A stretch of DNA of 64,000 bases from Phaeotremella fagi. Its lineage: Eukaryota; Basidiomycota; Tremellomycetes; Tremellales; Phaeotremellaceae. Location: positions 1,302,001-1,366,000 of the forward strand of contig BCHU01000004.1 in NCBI GenBank assembly GCA_001599715.1. The letters run 5' to 3'. How positions within the stretch are numbered: position 1 is the first letter of the stretch; every line of letters starts with the position of its first letter. Below the pieces are notes generated by a model. It saw nothing but the letters and a program-made list of their open reading frames with translations. It was not told the origin of the DNA and did no database searches. The position numbers and the translations under genes are program-made. Below, piece after piece: positions 60,690 through 64,000 of the stretch.

Positions 60690-61224
60690 GTTGAGACAGA
60701 GATATATGTTTTGCGTAGGAAAATCTGACAGAAATCAAATTGAAAACAGAAGACAGAAAACAGAAAAGAGTTTGGCAAGACATTCCGCCCAGTGTGAAAA
60801 GTCTCATGCGACTTCCATCCAAAAGAAGACCTGGTCGTTCTTGATAAATTGCCGATGAGTTTTTTGTGTTTATTTTGGATCCCCTTTCATTTTCGGCATG
60901 TATAGAGCCTTTCACCTTCTCGATCACATCCAGATTTGTCAGAGAAATTCATACGTCTAATGTCAGTTCTATGCATCTTGTGTTGGAAATATCGATCGAC
61001 GAGACTCAAGTAAAGCTAAACTCCAAGAATCAAGTACATGTTAGATGCATAGGGTATTACGGACGGCTAAGCAAAAAGAGAGGTGAGGCTGACATTTACG
61101 ATTGTTAGGCTCACTATTCAACATTCATGTGGCAACTTGAGGTGGCATTCGTCACTGGAAAAATATCTCCTACATCAAGTTTTACAGTTTGTACACGACA
61201 ATCCTTAACCTCCCCGCTCCAAAT
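60690..61224. other. Intergenic: promoter of family D copy 1
   Basis: About 535 bp between family D copies 1 and 2. No supported open frame and no repeat noticed. Confidence 0.35.
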
Positions 61225-63432
61225 CTATACTGAATCACTCTCATCTTCAGCATCATCTTCCGCATACAATATGGGCTTCCCCTTTCTCAGCTTCCAAATG
61301 TCATTCCTTCGTCTCAGGTCTCTAACAACATCACCATCTGGATGACTGATTGTATCTTCGTACTTTTCGATTTGAACACCACCGATTTTAGATTTTGCCA
61401 AGATCTGAGAGGCTATTGACGCTCTTGAGTTTTCTTGTGAGTTAAAAGTATCCTCCTCTTCTTCGTTCTCAGCTGAACGGTTAGAGGAACCCCATAATTC
61501 TTCCGCAGTTTTCATTCGATATTGTTTACGCGGATGGTTCTTGGCGGACGAAGTCTTTCTGTGATCGCTTTGTTGGCTTCGAGCTACCGATCTTTCCATG
61601 ACCTTCTGCCATTCTTGGTTGATGATACCTTTTTTACGATTCCATTCGTCGATTTCTTTTTCCGTCTGGAGAGTGCTAAAAGGATGGTCATATGTAGACT
61701 TCCTTGTCTCCGTGTGATCGGTGTTATTATCGGAGCGGAATGATTTTCTATGAACTTTACCAGAACGCTTCTTGGAGGGTTCCTGAACTTCTTTCTTTTG
61801 CTGCGCCTCTTCTTCCTCTAATGCTGTGATTAAATCTTCATCTTCGAAGCCTGAACATTCATTTACTGTTGACGAAGCTATCCAAGAAGCTTTCCAATCA
61901 GCAAAAACCCTAGGGTATTGTTTTACTTGTTTCTCGTAGTGATTAAATCTTCTTGTACTGATTCTGAGCTCTTTCTTACTTTTCTCTATCAGAGTATCTA
62001 AGAACACCTTGTCTCCAAATTTTGGAATTTGCACAGTAGCTTCTAAATTCTTAAGGATTGCAGCGTCATCATTGACTCGAGACTTGGCAATGAGCGCCTT
62101 CAGGTAAATCTTATCCGTTTCTCCAATTCTTTCGGAGGATTTAAGCTCGACCAAATTTGCGATCTCGTCTGATTCGCTCTCTCCCGGGCTGTTTCCAATG
62201 GCGTTGAATATTTTCACTCCTATACTATCAAGGTAGGCTCCTTTCTCTTTGATCAAGGGATTTTCGTTCGAGCCATCGTAGACGGACTTGATGTCGAAGG
62301 GCAGGATCGTTTGGAGGCTCCAAAATGTCTTTTTTTCGGCGTTTGAATACTCTTTTGACAATTTTCTAGCCTCAGACTCGAACCAATCAACCAATTTGCT
62401 TGAAGTTGTCTCTACCGTGTCCAGGGAAACCATTCTCTTGATGTCTAGCGAAATTGATTTCAGATGTCTATCATAACTTTTGTCTAAATGATTCTTGAAT
62501 TTTTTCAATTGATTTTTCTCGAATTGTTCGGTTTCATTATTCTCATTGAGTAAAGAGCTTTGACCAAACGACTGTTTTGAACTCTCACCAATCACCATTC
62601 CTTGAAATTCGTTGAATGTCAGATCTTTGGTAAACCTCTTGTCTTTGACCCTTTGAAACTTTGCATTTGAGCTTTCCCTACATTTCACCACCTTCTCCTT
62701 GAGTACCTCCGCAAATTTTTTATAATCATCAGCATGAGATTCGTCGAACTCTAAGGCTGCGGCAGCATGGGATTGAACCGTAAAAATCGAGTTCTCTTGA
62801 GAGAGGAGTTTAGCCTCATAAGCCTCCAACCAAACCCTTTCGGACGAAGTTATCACTTTGCCGAGATTTCCTCTGATATTTTCTTGTTTCTCAATACTCT
62901 CGGTGAATGTATTACAACATTCTTCAAAAAAAATTGCGAACCGACGGAGATAAGTAACAAGATTTATTGAAGTGTGTTTGAGGGGATCCTCTTTAGAGAT
63001 AAGAGGATTTAATTCGTATTTGGCTTTCTTGGTTTGCTTTTTCATCGTAGGGTCGTTCAAGCTACATATTTTTCTTAGAATTTTAAGACGGCGAGACAAA
63101 GTGTTGTATTCTTGACAAGTACTATCTGTGAGCGGACGAATTGCAACAACATGATCGTGCAGAGCTTGGAAGACTCGGTAAGGTAGAGAGCTGTCTTGTT
63201 CCATGGTGAAGCTACCGTTGACATCCCAAGTGGTTGAGTTTTTATCCGTCGGTAAAGATACGCCTGAACCTGAAGTGTATAAGACTTCCAAGCCAACAGG
63301 TACAGAAGACTGGTGTGGAAAGGTTGTCTGTACTTGTAGTTCGCCATTGTCACTTGATGTGATCGAAAATTGGACATCAAATTGGACTGTAGGATTCTCG
63401 TTGCCGGGGTAGAGGTTATTAAGAGTACTCAT
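61225..63432 (-). CDS. Family D unknown protein 2 (735 residues)
   Basis: Single-exon large soluble protein of unknown function. It has a beta-rich start (VQFDVQFSITSSDNGELQVQ TTF), a Trp-Asp-Val motif (TTWDVNG; copy 1 has HFWDVDD at the equivalent place), then long charged helices (YNTLSRRLKILRKICSLND; KELRISTRRFNHYEKQVKQY). Its basic C-terminal third contains EELWGSSNRSAENEEEEDT and IGGVQIEKYEDTISHPDGDV VRDLRRRNDIWKL, and an acidic end (DDAEDESDSV). The position of the WG motif, the GGV-type strand and the following D-V-V helix match the partial gene to the right. The shared layout supports an array of three related genes; overall similarity to copy 1 is low. Confidence 0.72.
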   Translation of the reverse strand: MSTLNNLYPGNENPTVQFDVQFSITSSDNGELQVQTTFPHQSSVPVGLEVLYTSGSGVSLPTDKNSTTWDVNGSFTMEQDSSLPYRVFQALHDHVVAIRPLTDSTCQEYNTLSRRLKILRKICSLNDPTMKKQTKKAKYELNPLISKEDPLKHTSINLVTYLRRFAIFFEECCNTFTESIEKQENIRGNLGKVITSSERVWLEAYEAKLLSQENSIFTVQSHAAAALEFDESHADDYKKFAEVLKEKVVKCRESSNAKFQRVKDKRFTKDLTFNEFQGMVIGESSKQSFGQSSLLNENNETEQFEKNQLKKFKNHLDKSYDRHLKSISLDIKRMVSLDTVETTSSKLVDWFESEARKLSKEYSNAEKKTFWSLQTILPFDIKSVYDGSNENPLIKEKGAYLDSIGVKIFNAIGNSPGESESDEIANLVELKSSERIGETDKIYLKALIAKSRVNDDAAILKNLEATVQIPKFGDKVFLDTLIEKSKKELRISTRRFNHYEKQVKQYPRVFADWKASWIASSTVNECSGFEDEDLITALEEEEAQQKKEVQEPSKKRSGKVHRKSFRSDNNTDHTETRKSTYDHPFSTLQTEKEIDEWNRKKGIINQEWQKVMERSVARSQQSDHRKTSSAKNHPRKQYRMKTAEELWGSSNRSAENEEEEDTFNSQENSRASIASQILAKSKIGGVQIEKYEDTISHPDGDVVRDLRRRNDIWKLRKGKPILYAEDDAEDESDSV

Positions 63433-63764
63433 CTTAAGCAGAAAGAGTTAAAAAGAAATTGAAGTACAATATTTGTATCAGACTTCTTTAAATGCACTTA
63501 TTCACTCCCGCTGAAAACCCCGCTCGCTCGAAGAGAGCTGATTTTACAAAAAGGAGAGTGGACACCCGCCTGTTGCCACGACTGCTCATGTTCAACAACC
63601 GCAAAGAGAAGAAGAGGTGAAACATCAACGGGAGAGCAGGCCACGTAGCACAGGAAGGCAAGCAAAAGAAACGCCCATTGAGACCCACAGTCTGTATGCA
63701 TTTACTTTTTTCGAACATTTACTTTAAACACATTGAATGACTATTGTACAGTACTGCATGTCCT
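63433..63764. other. Intergenic between family D copies 2 and 3
   Basis: About 330 bp, leader of copy 2 and 3' UTR of copy 3. Open frames on the minus strand (63488-63718) overlap in two frames and show no feature. Confidence 0.35.
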
Positions 63765-64000
63765 TCAAGCCTCCTTTTCCTGCTCTTCTTGTATTTCGTC
63801 GATACCCTTTGGGTTCATTATAAATCTGAATGAGCTTGCTTTTATAGCTTTGACGACCTCGGGATCTGGAGTCATGTCTTTGATGATAGGTAAAACCACA
63901 CCATAGTTTTTCTTTCCTACTTTATCACCATCAATGCTGGACTTGAGGGTCGATATCGAGGAAATGTCATCATCAGTCTCCTTGTTGCCACCCCAGAGTT
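63765..64000 (-). CDS. Family D unknown protein 3, C-terminal part
   Basis: The last 77 codons of a gene entering from the right edge; the stop is the TGA at 63765-63767. It reads LWGGNKETDDDISSISTLKS, then GVVLPIIKDMTPDPEVVKAI and ends EIQEEQEKEA. The order LWG, acidic Ser-rich spacer, G-V strand, then a P-D-x-V-V helix and an acidic end matches the C-terminus of family D copy 2 closely, and of copy 1 more weakly. It is therefore called as a third tandem member. The rest of the gene lies outside the window. Confidence 0.6.
   Translation of the reverse strand, partial: LWGGNKETDDDISSISTLKSSIDGDKVGKKNYGVVLPIIKDMTPDPEVVKAIKASSFRFIMNPKGIDEIQEEQEKEA

Overview
The window is nuclear DNA of a basidiomycete fungus, most likely a Tremellales yeast of the Kwoniella/Cryptococcus type. 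The evidence is dense genes split by many short (about 45-75 nt) GT-AG introns, pyrimidine-rich leaders, moderate GC, and gene products such as Ent3, AP180, Utp12, Arp3, TFIIF-beta and TFIIE-beta with fungal architecture. The genus is an inference from gene style, not from a search. I saw no tRNA, rRNA, transposon or CRISPR array.

Layout. 1-1.7 kb: OPT oligopeptide transporter running off the left edge. 2.3-4.4 kb: mitochondrial succinyl-CoA:3-ketoacid CoA transferase. 4.6-5.7 kb: AhpD/carboxymuconolactone-decarboxylase-like protein with a PTS1 tail. 6.8-9.9 kb: Zn2Cys6 regulator. 10.0-11.0 kb: SGNH/GDSL hydrolase. 11.7-14.5 kb: tandem trio of unknown paralogues (family A), the middle one frameshifted, all sharing leader and 3' elements. 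14.9-15.7 kb: methyltransferase-like protein. 15.9-17.8 kb: Ent3-type epsin, divergent from TFIIF-beta (18.1-19.5 kb). 19.9-23.4 kb: Utp12. 23.8-25.2 kb: tandem pair of unknown paralogues (family B) with duplicated promoters carrying a palindrome. 25.7-27.4 kb: FAD monooxygenase, divergent from Arp3 (27.8-29.5 kb). 29.8-31.7 kb: GH13 alpha-glucosidase. 32.4-35.4 kb: AP180-like clathrin adaptor. 35.6-37.2 kb: FIT family ER protein. 37.6-39.8 kb: second Zn2Cys6 regulator. 40.0-48.0 kb: four tandem minus-strand paralogues of unknown function (family C), three of them interrupted by in-frame stops. 48.8-51.2 kb: one gene encoding both a homeodomain and a forkhead domain. 52.3-54.6 kb: type II membrane protein. 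55.6-56.7 kb: secreted Thr-rich protein with KR-terminated repeats that look like kexin-released peptides. 56.9-58.1 kb: TFIIE-beta. 58.3-64 kb: family D, three large tandem minus-strand unknown proteins, the last cut by the window edge.

How it fits together. Most of the window is conserved housekeeping sequence (transcription, ribosome biogenesis, endocytosis, actin, ketone-body and lipid metabolism) with no operon logic; neighbours mainly share divergent promoters. Set into this background are four small tandem families (A-D) that I cannot assign to any known family. They contain intact and broken copies side by side, recent internal duplications, and copied regulatory elements, the signature of birth-and-death evolution. 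Together with the kexin-repeat secreted protein and the homeodomain-forkhead gene, these are the parts worth a second look.
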